A stretch of DNA of 64,000 bases, taken from the NCBI GenBank assembly GCA_021904315.1, contig CM038908.1, forward strand, positions 10,870,501 to 10,934,500, in the 5' to 3' direction. A program made the position numbers and the translations under genes. Below the pieces are notes generated by a model that saw only the letters and a program-made list of their open reading frames with translations, did not search any database and was not told the origin of the DNA. Within the stretch, counting starts at the first letter, position 1; each line of letters begins with the position of its first letter. Origin of the DNA: Sphagnum magellanicum. Lineage: Eukaryota; Streptophyta; Sphagnopsida; Sphagnales; Sphagnaceae. This document shows, in pieces, positions 12,342 through 25,160 of the stretch.

Positions 12342-14023
12342 ACTAAAATGTTTGTTATAAGAACAATCATTTTCCTTTGGAAATGTGTACAATAATTAAA
12401 ACTCTCAAAAAAAGATGTTCCATGGATTAAAAAGAAATAGGTGTCAATCTCTAGCAAGTCACAATTTGATTCATAGCTCTCAAGTTAATATTTTTTTGGG
12501 GGTGAAATTTCACCAATTTTTGAAAAATATGATTTCAACCCATACAAAGGATTTTTCATGGAAAAAAGGACCAAATTTGCCAAGTTTTGAAGAAAAAAAA
12601 TCCATATTGTTAGATTTTTATGAAAAGTTATGTTAGGTAGCTAAAAATATAGAAGGATTTTGGTTTTTTTTCTACTAAGTTCATATCTAGTATGTAGCCA
12701 AATTTGGCTAAATCATTTTATGCATGATCACCACTTCAACTACATCACAAAATTGAAAATCAATTGTGGTCATAGTTTTATATTTTGGTCATGTTTGATT
12801 TTTGGAATTTTATGAAGTGATTATGATCACAAGTGGATGAAAAATTAAAATTGAAAGTTGAACTATTATAACAAATTTTGCCATCACATATGCCTAATGG
12901 AAAGATGTCTTAGTGCCTAACTCTAGTTTAGCATTATGGGTGACATTTGTGTTAGGGCTTATCCTTACCAACAACCTTCCTAAGCAATAGTTTACTTAGA
13001 TGTGCAAAGCCACATATTTTTTATTTCTTGGAAGATCTTTAATGTCAAAGAGTAATTCATTTGTCTTCTTTATACCCCATTACACCCATAACTTTTTGCT
13101 AATAGAATTAAAAGGTGGGAATTACAAAACATTATTTGAATTTTGGTGCTATTTTTTTAACCTCTTGGTTTTTTAACCTTGGGTAACAAAGGCTAAACAA
13201 TGTATGCTCACTTATCAAAATCAAATTTGTTTCTTTTTGCATTCTCATTATCAGAAAACATGATTTGAATGTGTATTTATAAACAATTTAATTGGTAGGT
13301 CATATTTAAAGGGAAAAAGAAAGCAAAAAAAAACTAAAACAATTCCATTGTGATTATATAAGCAACAATGTTTGTAAAATTTATAAAAATAATTAAAAGA
13401 GTTTTCAAAACTTGTAGAAACAATTCTCTTTGTAAATACAATCTTAGAGTGTTTTTAATAAGATTATTATACTAATCACACTATAAGGAGCCAATGGTGC
13501 CCCCTTAGACAAATCCTTAAAAAAAATGGGTTAGTTAATGAAGTTGGCATGGTAGAACATGATTGATTACTCTTGAAGAATAATTTTGGTTTCATGATCT
13601 GTAAGTTGTAATAGATTAAAAGAATCTTATCAACCAAATTTTTCAAAATCATTGTAGTGTTATGTAACTAAGGTTTGTGTTAAAGAATTTCCAAAAATAT
13701 GTCATTTAAAAATATTTTCAATTCCTTTTTAAAGCCCTTTGAATAACAAAAACAATGATTATATTATTTTAAAAGAAAATTTAATTTTTTAAAAATTCAT
13801 TACACATATTTCAAACTTATCCATATGTAACCATAATATATAAGTAAATCCAAAATTTTCAACATTTTAAAACATGAAATATTAAGCAATGGTTATAATT
13901 GTTTTGGTACACTAAAACATGGTTGAACCTAATTATATGTAGAAAGGTAGGAGGACAATAGTAGAGGAGGATCTTTGAATCAACATTGAGTTATCTTGTC
14001 ATTTCTAGCCATTTTATTCAACA

Positions 14024-14024
<1 letters not shown>
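12342..14024. other. AT-rich sequence with a 14-bp palindrome
   Basis: AGCCAAATTTGGCT lies at 12696-12709 and is followed by TTTTATGCATGATCA. The same palindrome and neighbour recur inverted at about 46020-46059. No gene is seen. Confidence 0.5.

Positions 14025-14074
<50 letters not shown>
14025..14074. repeat. Pure poly-A tract, 50 nt
   Basis: Uninterrupted A on the plus strand. It could be the tail of a retroposed sequence lying to its left, though no SINE, LINE end or gene copy can be identified there. Confidence 0.9.
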
Positions 14075-14076
<2 letters not shown>

Positions 14077-17000
14077 TGAAATCTATGTTTTTGTTATAGT
14101 TAAATGTTATTTGATGTTGTATTTTAAATTAATGTAACAAATAGTTTTGAGAGAAATGTCATTTTATTTTTTTGCAACATGTGAATACCAAGAAAATTTC
14201 AAGTTGCCAATGTGTTAACAAGAGGTGTGAATGCCTTTTAAAAGGGGTGATTATAACTCAAATATATTTGTTTCATATAGGAGGGACTTAAATTAAACCT
14301 ATATTTTATTTTACCATACACTATAATCAATAATTATCCAAGCATACTCCCACATTCAGTGCACATACCCACACTCCCAAAATTTGCACAAAATTGATCC
14401 CACTTTTTCCATATGTTGGACCATCTTATCTTGAAATATGGAAGAGCTACTTGGGCCACTTCTTCTCCACCACATTCACTTTGGGCTTAAATGTCCTAAA
14501 TCCACCCCCCTTCTAGGCAAGAGTTATCATGAGTTCTCTACACATTCCCCCATCTATCTTTAGATTTAAAAGCAATTCTAGCATACCCCATATCTTCCTC
14601 TGGGGATATCACAAAAAAAATTCACATCTTTTTTTTAGACACAAACTTTCCCTCAACCATACATCCACAACTAGAATCCAGCCTAACAAATACAAATGGT
14701 TACTCTTTTCTTTGCAAAACATTTTCCCCAAAGTTAGGCAACCCATTCCACATAAAACTTGCTATCAAAATATCTTCTAAAGTTCCAAGGTTATTTGTTT
14801 TTACTTATTTCACTATTTAGGCCCACTTACCCTTCTCACTTTATTCCAAAACACATAACCATGAGCTCTCTTGTGCTTATCTTACATACACCATTCAAGG
14901 CTAGGTGACCACCTCCTATCCTTGTGAAGTCAATATTTCCTTAATCCACATTTAAAGAACTCCTACATATTACATTTTCCTAGCTCAATGGTGTGTAAGA
15001 GCCCTTTTCATGAGAGAAGAACATTAATAGCTTCTAATGAGTCTACTAAATTTAAATCATGGGAAAAAGATTTTTAGCATTCCAAGTTTGAACTGAAGCA
15101 ATACAAAGGTCAATTAAGGACTTGATATCACCATTGGATGTTTATTGTTTGCTAGATTTCTACCACCCTTACTATAATATTATGTTATAAAAAAATCCAC
15201 AACTCTTACACTAAACACAAATGAAAATCATTTTATTAGCTCTTATAAGTTTGTTAAAAAAATACACAAAGTTTGTTCCCTCATTTTCTCCTCTTCTACC
15301 CACATTACTCTTTCCCAAAAATCCTAATTATCCATGATCCATTAGTTAATATCCCAAATAACAAAGAAAACAAACAATTGTAGAATGTGATTTCCTTCAA
15401 ATTAGGGGGTTTCCTAGAAAGATTATGTTTAAATTTTCTAAATTACACAAGAAATTTCCCAACTTGTCATTTAATCATTTTCATAATCAATTGTTCCACA
15501 AGATATTCACAATAATTGACTCAACTTACACATGCTAAAACATCAACTAGTGAAAAAAACTACAATCTCCATCAACCAATTCTTATATATGAACTTTGCA
15601 TGCCCATAACCATCTTCCTCATATTTTATAATTTACAACCAATAAAACAAGGTTACAAGGTTTAGAGTTCTTCTAAACACAACAACAAATAAGTTTAGAA
15701 AGTTAAATGTAAAACTTCAATGGCCCCTTCCCCATCCTCCTAACCTTGCCCTTGCTCATACTTTCCCAGCCCATGTCCCTTTATATAAACCATTGTTTCA
15801 TTCCCTCTTTTGTTCACTTGAAAAAAAATTAATTCAATATTTCATCTACTTGCTCCAACCTATTTTGTAAGTTGTAACATTTTTTTGAATTTCAATGAAT
15901 CTATTTAAACCTACTTTAAACATGTGGTTTAAAAATATAATTGTAACAAAGTCAAAGAACATGTTCATATTAATTGTTGAACTAAATAATATTTTTAAAT
16001 TTAATATACCTAGATCTACTTGATGGGCACATTTCATTTTTGGTGCAAGGTAATTTGCTATTCTAATTTTCTATGTTTTCATCCACATGGAACTTTTGGC
16101 CAATTGAATATAAAGCAATATCTATAAGTCAATTTAATAATATTTTGACCAAATAGGGGAATGCACATTGATTAAATAATTCCAATGAAAATGATAATCG
16201 GAATTAATTAATTAATTAATGTGAATTAAGCACATGGTCCATTAGTGGTCATCACCACAATAATTATGGATGTTGAACACCTGACATTTATGTTAAATGG
16301 AATGGAATGAAACATTGTCTTTTGTAATCTTTGTGTCCTTTAATGTTTCAACTTCATATATGAATGAATTAACGTCTTGCATTTCAAGATCAACATTTAG
16401 AAATTTTGTCTTTTCCTTGTTTCAGTACAAATAAGGAAGATTTATTACATGTTTCACATTGCATCATATCATTATTACCCGTTAGCAAAAACTTATTTAT
16501 TTCAACATGACATATCATTGACATGTGAACATGTGAATTGTCTACTTAAACTTCATGTGGATATGTTGACATTATTCAAGAGAATGTTAACAAAGGAGAG
16601 ATGTCAATGTAAAAGGTGAAAATGGATTAGGTGCTTTTGTATTTAACATGTGGAAACAACCATGACAAAGTCATCTCAATACTATGCATGGTATTCAATC
16701 TTTTGTTTATGTCTTTTTTGTTTCATAGATCATGAATTCTATGAACTTGTGTAATTTTTATAATTATATAAAATATTATGTGGGATTATATGCACAAAGG
16801 GCAAGAGGGAAGAAATGTGAAAGCATGTCATGAGTTTGGTTTAATGATCCAATGAAAATTATGCGTTTTGAACACAAAACAAGAATGGTTGACCATAGAA
16901 TTAAGATATCAAAAAAAAATTAATTACTTTTTTCTCACATAAATTGTGACTTTTGATGAAGCATTTTTGAACATGAGTTTTCTATGTTTGGGCATGCACA

Positions 17001-19389
17001 TTTTTTTTCTCCTTCATTGTGACTTGCATTCACTTAAGGTGTTACGTAACAAGTGATGTTCATTTCATTATTTGTGTATTCCTTGAAAAAGAAAAAATCA
17101 AAAGATTTAGTGAACCGAAAAAGGAAGGATATAATATTCTCCTCAATGTTCTTCTTGTGTATTTTTCTTTTTGGCTAAAAAACTATTTTGATATGTGTTT
17201 TGATCATTTGATTAAGGTTTATGTATCACATGATCATTACTATAGCACAAGCCACATGATAATAAACCATTTATACCTCTACAAGCATGTTTTAAATGTC
17301 ATGACTATTTATTTTCAAAAGGAAAAAAAACTTAAACATTTAAATTCGATTTATTCGTCAAATGATTTAAACAAGATGAAGCAAAAGAGGAACTTATCCT
17401 TGCAACTTATGGAAACACTTAGAATTATTATCAACATTCCAAAAAGAGGATAGAAGATGAAAATGTTGCCATAAAACAAACACAACTTGATGAAATCAAA
17501 TGATTTGTATACTCATTTAATGATCCTTGTTCCTTATGAAAATATGATTTACTAGGGGGAAAATCCATCTTATGTATTACCTATTTATTATACATGGATG
17601 TGATATTTATATTTATATTTATTTAATAACATAGTACAAAAACATTTTTGACACTAATTATAATATCTTTGAAAATGTTGTAATTTTAAATTTGATTTTT
17701 TCAAATAAGAAAATTTTGTGAAAAAAAATCATTTGGAATAGTCAAAAATATTTTATTCTTATCATGAAGTATTGAAAATTCATTAATCATTCTACAAACA
17801 TGTTGAAGCTTCTTTTGTACTACATAATTAAATATAATTAAGAAAATTTGAAAATATTATGAATCTATTAAAGCATGTGTACTTTCCACATCCCATGAAT
17901 ATATTGGAGGGGTTGCAACATTATTTTAATGTGTGTCATTATTTAAATTAAATGTTTAGAGGGACGAATGATTTGTTGGCATAAAAGATTTAAAAGAAGG
18001 AAAAAGGGAACAAAAAGGAAGTAGTAAAAAAGGGAAATAAACAAAGAAATAATCTAAATTTTGTGCAATACACCAATGCTTGCAAATTAGGTGCAAATTA
18101 AAATGGGTAAAACTTTAAAAACCATGAAATTTATTCACAATTTTTAAAAACATTTAATTTTTTTTAAATCCATTTTTTATGTAGTTGAAACATGTTCAAA
18201 GTTTGGCTTTTTATTTCAAATTTTACATTAATCAAAGATTTAATATTTTGGTTAAATCAATTGCATGTTAACCATAAGTCACATGTCTCTCATTATCATT
18301 ATGTATCACACCACTTGGTCTTGAAAACCTTGACATTACTTTGTACATGTTATTTAAAAATACATGATTCACACTCAAGTGCATTTGTGTTTTATCTTTT
18401 CATTCAACAACTATAATTAGGTTTAATGGCACATTAAATACTATATTATTTATGTCTTGAAACATGAATATTAAATTATAATTAAATATTTTGACTCACA
18501 CATCATGATTGCAAATTGTCCTAGATGTCTTAAATTTGAATTTTCTTTTCCAAAATTTTGCTATAACATCACCAACGACCATCCCAAGTTTGATTCAACA
18601 ATAAATGGCAGACTCTTCCTAAACCCTATCAAAAAAATAAAACCCTTTTATAGTCTATAATAACAAGGAATTTTTGCAACAAATTATTTTTTCTTCAAAT
18701 GTTTTTTTGCAATAGTGTGAAATTTCACACAAAAAAACCATTAATCTAAGTGTATTTTAAACCACTAAATCATAATTTATATCCATACATTCCTTAATGG
18801 ATTTTATATTCATTAATTTCATAATGTTCATAATTCCAACAAGTGGTAACATTAAATTTAACATGATAGTAGCTTTTGGTTTGTATTGGAAATCAAAATT
18901 ACAAATAATATAATATGAAACTCCATTGTAATTATATTTTTAAAAATAAATTATCAATTTAAAGCTTTAATTTAATAGAAGTAATATAATAATAGAAATA
19001 TTATAAATCACTTTTATTTTATTTTATTTACTAATCAGGTTTAAAACATAAATAAAATAAAATTTCAACTTAAACTTTTTGTAATATTTTAATGGACAAC
19101 TTTTAATCAAAACTAGAAACATATTCAATTCAATAGTGAAAATGAAATATCCATCAAAGTTGACAAGTATACATTATTTTTATCAATGTTATGTTTATGA
19201 AATTAGTTAGACTTAATAAACTCATTCTAAATATCAAATTCATGAATATTTAGTGGGAAGTGGTATTTATCAATCTTTTAATATCACCTTCACGCATGTG
19301 TTGGGGCTTAACATTTTATTTTACCCCTTTTGATCATCCTCTCCTTAGAACATCAATTAGGTGAACTTTTTTCCCATTTTAACTATTTT
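14075..19389. other. Long AT-rich stretch without recognisable genes
   Basis: The longest frame (17019-17453, 144 codons, plus strand) is Lys/Tyr/Phe/His-rich and has no domain, as expected from AT bias. TTAATTAATTAATTAA-type sequence occurs near 16203. Nothing else is assignable. Confidence 0.45.
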
Positions 19390-20000
19390 TTCTTTTTGAA
19401 TCAATAAAATATGAAAACTTGACTCATTTAACATTCAAAGTTTCTTAAACCTTTAAACCACTACAATTGTTGCTAGGCCAAGGTCTCAAAAAGACATCCC
19501 ATGCTTGGTTGTCAACCTAGCAAATATTCACTAATCAAGACATCCTTAGTAAAAATTCAGATTAGTGGAGCATTTTGGTTCAAGGATGACCTAAGCTTCA
19601 TCAACAAGTTACAACAAAACATACTTGGACAACACCAACGATGACAAAAGATAAGGAACAACAAAAAGATGATAATTCCAACAAGGACAAGAAAATGACA
19701 ACAAATGGTTTTGCAAAGGTGTAAAAAATGCACATTAAAAACACTAAGGGCACTAGGTTAATCACGAAAATTTTCTTTTTGGGCAATAGGGGGCACCAAG
19801 AGGTTGAAGGCCCTAGATACAATGTTGGGGGACATTGAGAAGTACATAGGGGATGTTGCATGCACTAGGGTCAAAATATATTATATATATTTCCAAACTA
19901 GGGTTGTTGTGAAGCATGGTAGGAAGAACATTGGGGGAGATTGGAAAGGGCCAATTTTTTTCAAGGCAACTAAAGGCACTGAAAAAACATCATCAATGCC
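19390..20000 (+). repeat. Dispersed repeat family B, copy 1
   Basis: Partner of 43440-44050 in the opposite orientation, about 24 kb away. Blocks are collinear but diverged, with small gaps. A 66-codon plus-strand frame at 19804-20004 has a KYIGDV peptide that is also present in the partner. The family is not recognised. Confidence 0.85.
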
Positions 20001-21240
20001 ATAAATGTTGATGTTTTAGTAGGTGAAAGTTAAATTTCATATTCCATAATTAATGGAAGTGGGAATGATTTCATGGACAATCTATATGATCATGGATTAT
20101 CAATGTAAATTAATTATTTTTTCAATAATTTATTGAAGTATACTGAAACTTGAGTTCAAATTTTGACCTTATGTCAATTAATGATCAGCATTAGTAATGC
20201 AAAGCCCAAGTTTACTAACTATCATTATTCAAAACAAATTAGCAAATGTAAGTTTTGACTATCACAATGCTAACTTTGAACCACCTAACCATGCATTTAC
20301 CTTATGATTAAATTTTTCATGAAATGCACAACATGAATTTCTACAAATTGAATTTTCAAAAGTCCTTTGCCACACATAAATGGGGTAAAATGTACATAAT
20401 TTTTTAAGAATTTTAAGAATTTTATTATACAAGAGTACATAAAAATGTAAAAACAAAATTGGTTATGATTTGAAACTATTATCATTTTTAAAGACCAAAC
20501 ATGGAATCAAGACACTTTCAAAAATTCATATATTCAAAAATGATGAAAAAAAATTTGTCATGTACTTGGAAAACTATAAACATTTATTATAACAAGTTAC
20601 AAAAAAATTGTTCCAAAATTCATTCATATGAAAAAGCCTTTTTTGGGAAAATGGACATATAATCTTTTTCTAAAGTAATCATGTTGGCTCATTGTATCTC
20701 ATTTGCACCCTTTTGGGGCTTCCCAAACATGAAAAATGGTCACGATATATTTTTTAAATCAAAAGCAAAAGGCCAAATTTTCAACCCATTAACATGACAT
20801 CTTTTTTTCTTTTGCCCCCACCCCGCAATGGTGGGATAGAATACTTATCACTTTTGTATTAGTTTCATCCATCTTAATAATCATGGTTTTATTATGTTTC
20901 CAACTTTGATAATCATCAATCCTATTAGAATTTAAGTTAACATCCACCAATTATATAATTTTTAATTTTTCTTATAACTATGATAATGGTGTTTTTACAA
21001 GTGGGTGAAATTGCATTAAGGGGGGGCCAACTTGCAAGAAGATGTGCCTTTTGTAAAATACATTTCATATTATTTTGGGAGTATTTTTTTCATTCATTTC
21101 ATTACTATTTTGAGAAACACATAAAATGGATTTTTGACACAAAGCCTTGAATACAATTTTTATCACCTCTCAAAAGAAAATAATTTTTCATCAAGATTTG
21201 TATTTTTCACACATTTATGTTCATTTGAATGAAAATCCTC

Positions 21241-21271
<31 letters not shown>

Positions 21272-24200
21272 CACATGAATGGAACATTTAATATGGAATT
21301 GAAATGGTATAATCAACTTATATTCAATATATGATTAGGTATTTCATCAAAATTGACAATCATTTGATATTTTTGAAATACAGTTACACAAGTTGCAATA
21401 CATTGTTATGAGTATTATATTTTCACAAATATGTTTTTTAATCCTTTGATATCAACAAAATGTAATTTATTTCAACAATTTTATTCTTTGGATTTTGAAT
21501 TACCTTATTATGAATATAATTTATGAAAAAAAAATCATATTGACTCATAGAAGTTCAAATACAATTTTGAAAAGTAATATTTGTGACAATATTTTTTGTT
21601 CACCATAGTGTGTTTTCACTAAATGTAACATTCCCATTATCTTGAGTGATTTACATTGTTAATTAATAACACACCAATCGAATGCTTGATCATGGCATTT
21701 CCAAAAAGTTGAAAATGCCACATGTAGCCTATACACCAATTTGATATATAATTTTGTTCCATCCCAACCAACTTATGTTCATGACACCAAAAAGGTGTTA
21801 AACACCCAAATACTCAATGATGTTGTTCAAATTTAAAGTTTCAAAAAATATAATGGGTTTGGTTGATGATATATGATAGAATGATGAAGCTTTTGATTTG
21901 GGTTCCACATTGTTATGTATTATTATCACAATCAAAAAATGAAAAAAATGAATTGATTTTTTGGAAACTAAATTCCATTCAAATGAAAATGTTGAGTGAC
22001 ATTGCATTTAATTTGAATTGAATTCAAATTCTTAAATTTGAATCAAATATTAAAAGAAACCTTGTTTTATGCAACCAAAAAAAACAATAACTAGAGGTTT
22101 CAATGACATTTTAAATAACTATAATCATAAAATATAACTATTTATTCCATGTATAAAATAAATAAATTATCATACATAAACAACAAAATTTTATTCCATT
22201 GACCATTTTTCATCCATAAAGGTTGGGGTTTTCCTACTAAGATAAAAGAAGATGACATGGAAGTTTAACAATATATATGGGTTAGACACAACAACAAATG
22301 TCTCACATATAATGATTATAAAATGTATATTCTAATATTTAGGTATTCTTACAAGCATATAGTAAGGCCTATGTAGCCCTAGGTAGCCTTATGTAAACTA
22401 TAAGTAGTTGAAGTAGCCCCTTGGTAGCCTTTAAATATCCCCAAGGGCACATGTAAAAACATGCAAAAACCAAACACTAGTTTGAACACTTGTTTTGGTT
22501 CCTATTAGTGACATGATTGCACCCTTTGAAGGTTACTATACCCCTTTTATCTATTCATCATAAGCCTAGAATATAATTTTTCTTTGGTCCAATTCAACCT
22601 CATGTTGAAGTTAGACCCATAAAAACACATCTTAAAAAATTGGGATTTGCACATGCAAATATTTTTTACAATTTAGTGCCAAACTAAAATTTTTGTATTG
22701 TTTATGGTTAGGATTATCATGTACACTAAATATGCTTTGTTATGCTTGAATATTGAGGAGTCATCCAATTTGTATTTTTCTTGTTTTCTACATTTTGTGG
22801 ACAACTCAAAGATTGCATTGACACTAATTTAGTTATAATAAATTTTCAAGCTCTTAGTCACTATTTCAACTTTTTTTCCCCATGTTTTAAAAGTGTGAAA
22901 TGTTGGTAAAACATTTATAGTCACTAGATCTAGATGGTGCAATACATAGGTTGGTAATATAATGTAGATCATAAAAAAAGGAACACCTAATGGGTTCAAG
23001 ATTAAGGTGTGATGTCATACTTTTAACAACAACAAATTTATGTAAAGACCTAAATTTATTATGGCAAATGTGAAAAGCTTTAAGTTCATGCACATGGGGT
23101 TTCATTGTCAAATTATCATTATATGCTTGGAGTGAAAGGTGGAGGCATGGTGTGACAAACATTCACTTTCACAATCAAAAAGTATACCATGAGCTTTTTG
23201 GTTAGGAATTTTTCTAATGGAACGATGAGATGGTTTTGAGAGGTATTGTCCAATGCAATAATCAGTGGGACAAATGCTCCTTATGGATACTTCAAGTCAT
23301 TTTCACATGTAGTATGATTTACTATCATTTTAAAAATAATAATAATAGGAATTTTTTTGTCTTTTTGAATTAATGCATGTATAGGGAAGAAAAAAGAATC
23401 AAATGTATGTCATGTGGTGAAGTATGATTATGTGTGCTAAGTTTGTGATACAATTGTGGGGAATGTTTTGTGAAACAAATACATGTGCAAATTTATTTAT
23501 TTTTAAATTTTTAACATAAATGGAAGAAGTTCAGCCTTATTAAATTAATGATATGATGATCTTATGGTGAATTAGTTGGTTTGAAAGGACTTATGTGCAC
23601 ATTGGGATTAAATGGGATTTTGAGCAATCAAGTTTTGCAAAGTCAAGGTGAATCTTGTGCATTATTCATTTTTTATGTGTTATATATATAACTGCATGTA
23701 GGTTCCAACAACTAGTTTATTACTTTTTACCATGCAAATAGATGAATGTTTCATGAAAAATGTTGATAGTGAAAAAATGTGTCAAGTGACTAAATTCTAA
23801 CAAAGGTTGGAATGCCCAAGTTCACATGATAATATTATACATGGGGGGCACCCAAACTTGTTTTTGCATAAAAAAATCAGGTTGACACTAGTTTGGTCTT
23901 GAGTTGGTGTGTTCATCTTAAAAACTCCATCATGTGTGCATTTTTTGAGCTTTACAAAAGCTTGAGTGTAATTTTGAGTTCATGTTTGTTGTGAGAAAAC
24001 AAACCTTGTGAAGAAAGGTGTTTGGTTTGATGTCAAAAAAAAAAAAAAAGGTGCAAAGTTTGTAACACAATCTAGGAGTAACGAAAGAGAGGAATCTATG
24101 TGACTAAGAAAAGTAGAGGGCATATGCTTATGTATATAAAGCAAAAATAATGCAAAGTTGATGTAAAATTTGTGCAAAGAGAAATGTGTTTAGAGCTTCA

Positions 24201-25160
24201 AACTTTGTGTGTACAAAGGATTCAATAGACCAAAAAAAAATTTTAGAGTGGTTTGGTCCAAATGTTTCATGCTCCACATGTGAGTTTGGAAACCTACTTA
24301 TTCCCAAGGACCTAGTAAGACATAATACCTAAGTGGAAGATAGAAAATCAATCCTACTTGGAAATATAACTTTTGAAAACAAATATTATAGCAATTAAAT
24401 TACTTAATATATATTCTAACACAATAAACCTCACTAGATTTGTAACTATTGTCCAAGAGTTCTGAGGCACCATAATATTATAGGTTTGTAAATTTTTAAA
24501 AAACACTCGCACCTAAATCTTTAAAGGGCAAGTTTTGCAATAAATTAACTAAAAATAGATGAAAACCTATAAGAAAAACAACATTTTGTTTTAAGTTATT
24601 ATGATGGAGATATGCTTTAGATAAACTATTGTTTTAATCCCTAGCAAATAATTCCAACATTGTAACTACTTTAATAATGATTGTTTTTACTAAAAAAACA
24701 ACTACAACCCAAATATGACCCTAGCTAACACACATTCCAACAACAAAAATAAAACATAAGAAATCAGCCTTTTGTGTTTGTTTCATCATAACCACATTTT
24801 ATAAAACTACCGGAACATCATAGTATTTTACTACCACCACTGCAGCCCCCTTATTCAAGTTTCTACTCCATACCATACACACACTTGAGTAATTTAGTAG
24901 CATTACTATAGTCCTTGAAGATTAAATGTTATTTACTCCACATCAAAACAATAAACAAAAGTGTTCAATATTCTTTCTATGGGTTTACACCAACAAATAG
25001 CCACCCCTTCACACTTGGAATGAGCTCTTTGAATAAGTGAAGTGATGTTGTCTACCTCCCACCCAAATGGCAACCACAAAAATTATAATCCACTAATTTT
25101 TCCCCAAATATCCTTAACCCATTCATTTTCTACTTACTACATCCTAAAATTATGGCAACA
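20001..25160. other. Long AT-rich stretch without recognisable genes
   Basis: Contains an AT dinucleotide microsatellite (21241-21266) and an A-run near 24036. Frames are short and unremarkable. The stretch ends exactly at the left border of the CACTA-like element. Confidence 0.45.

Noticed and set aside
17019-17453. 144-codon plus-strand open frame
   Set aside because: Lys/Tyr/Phe/His-rich composition follows the AT bias; no domain, no splice or element context.
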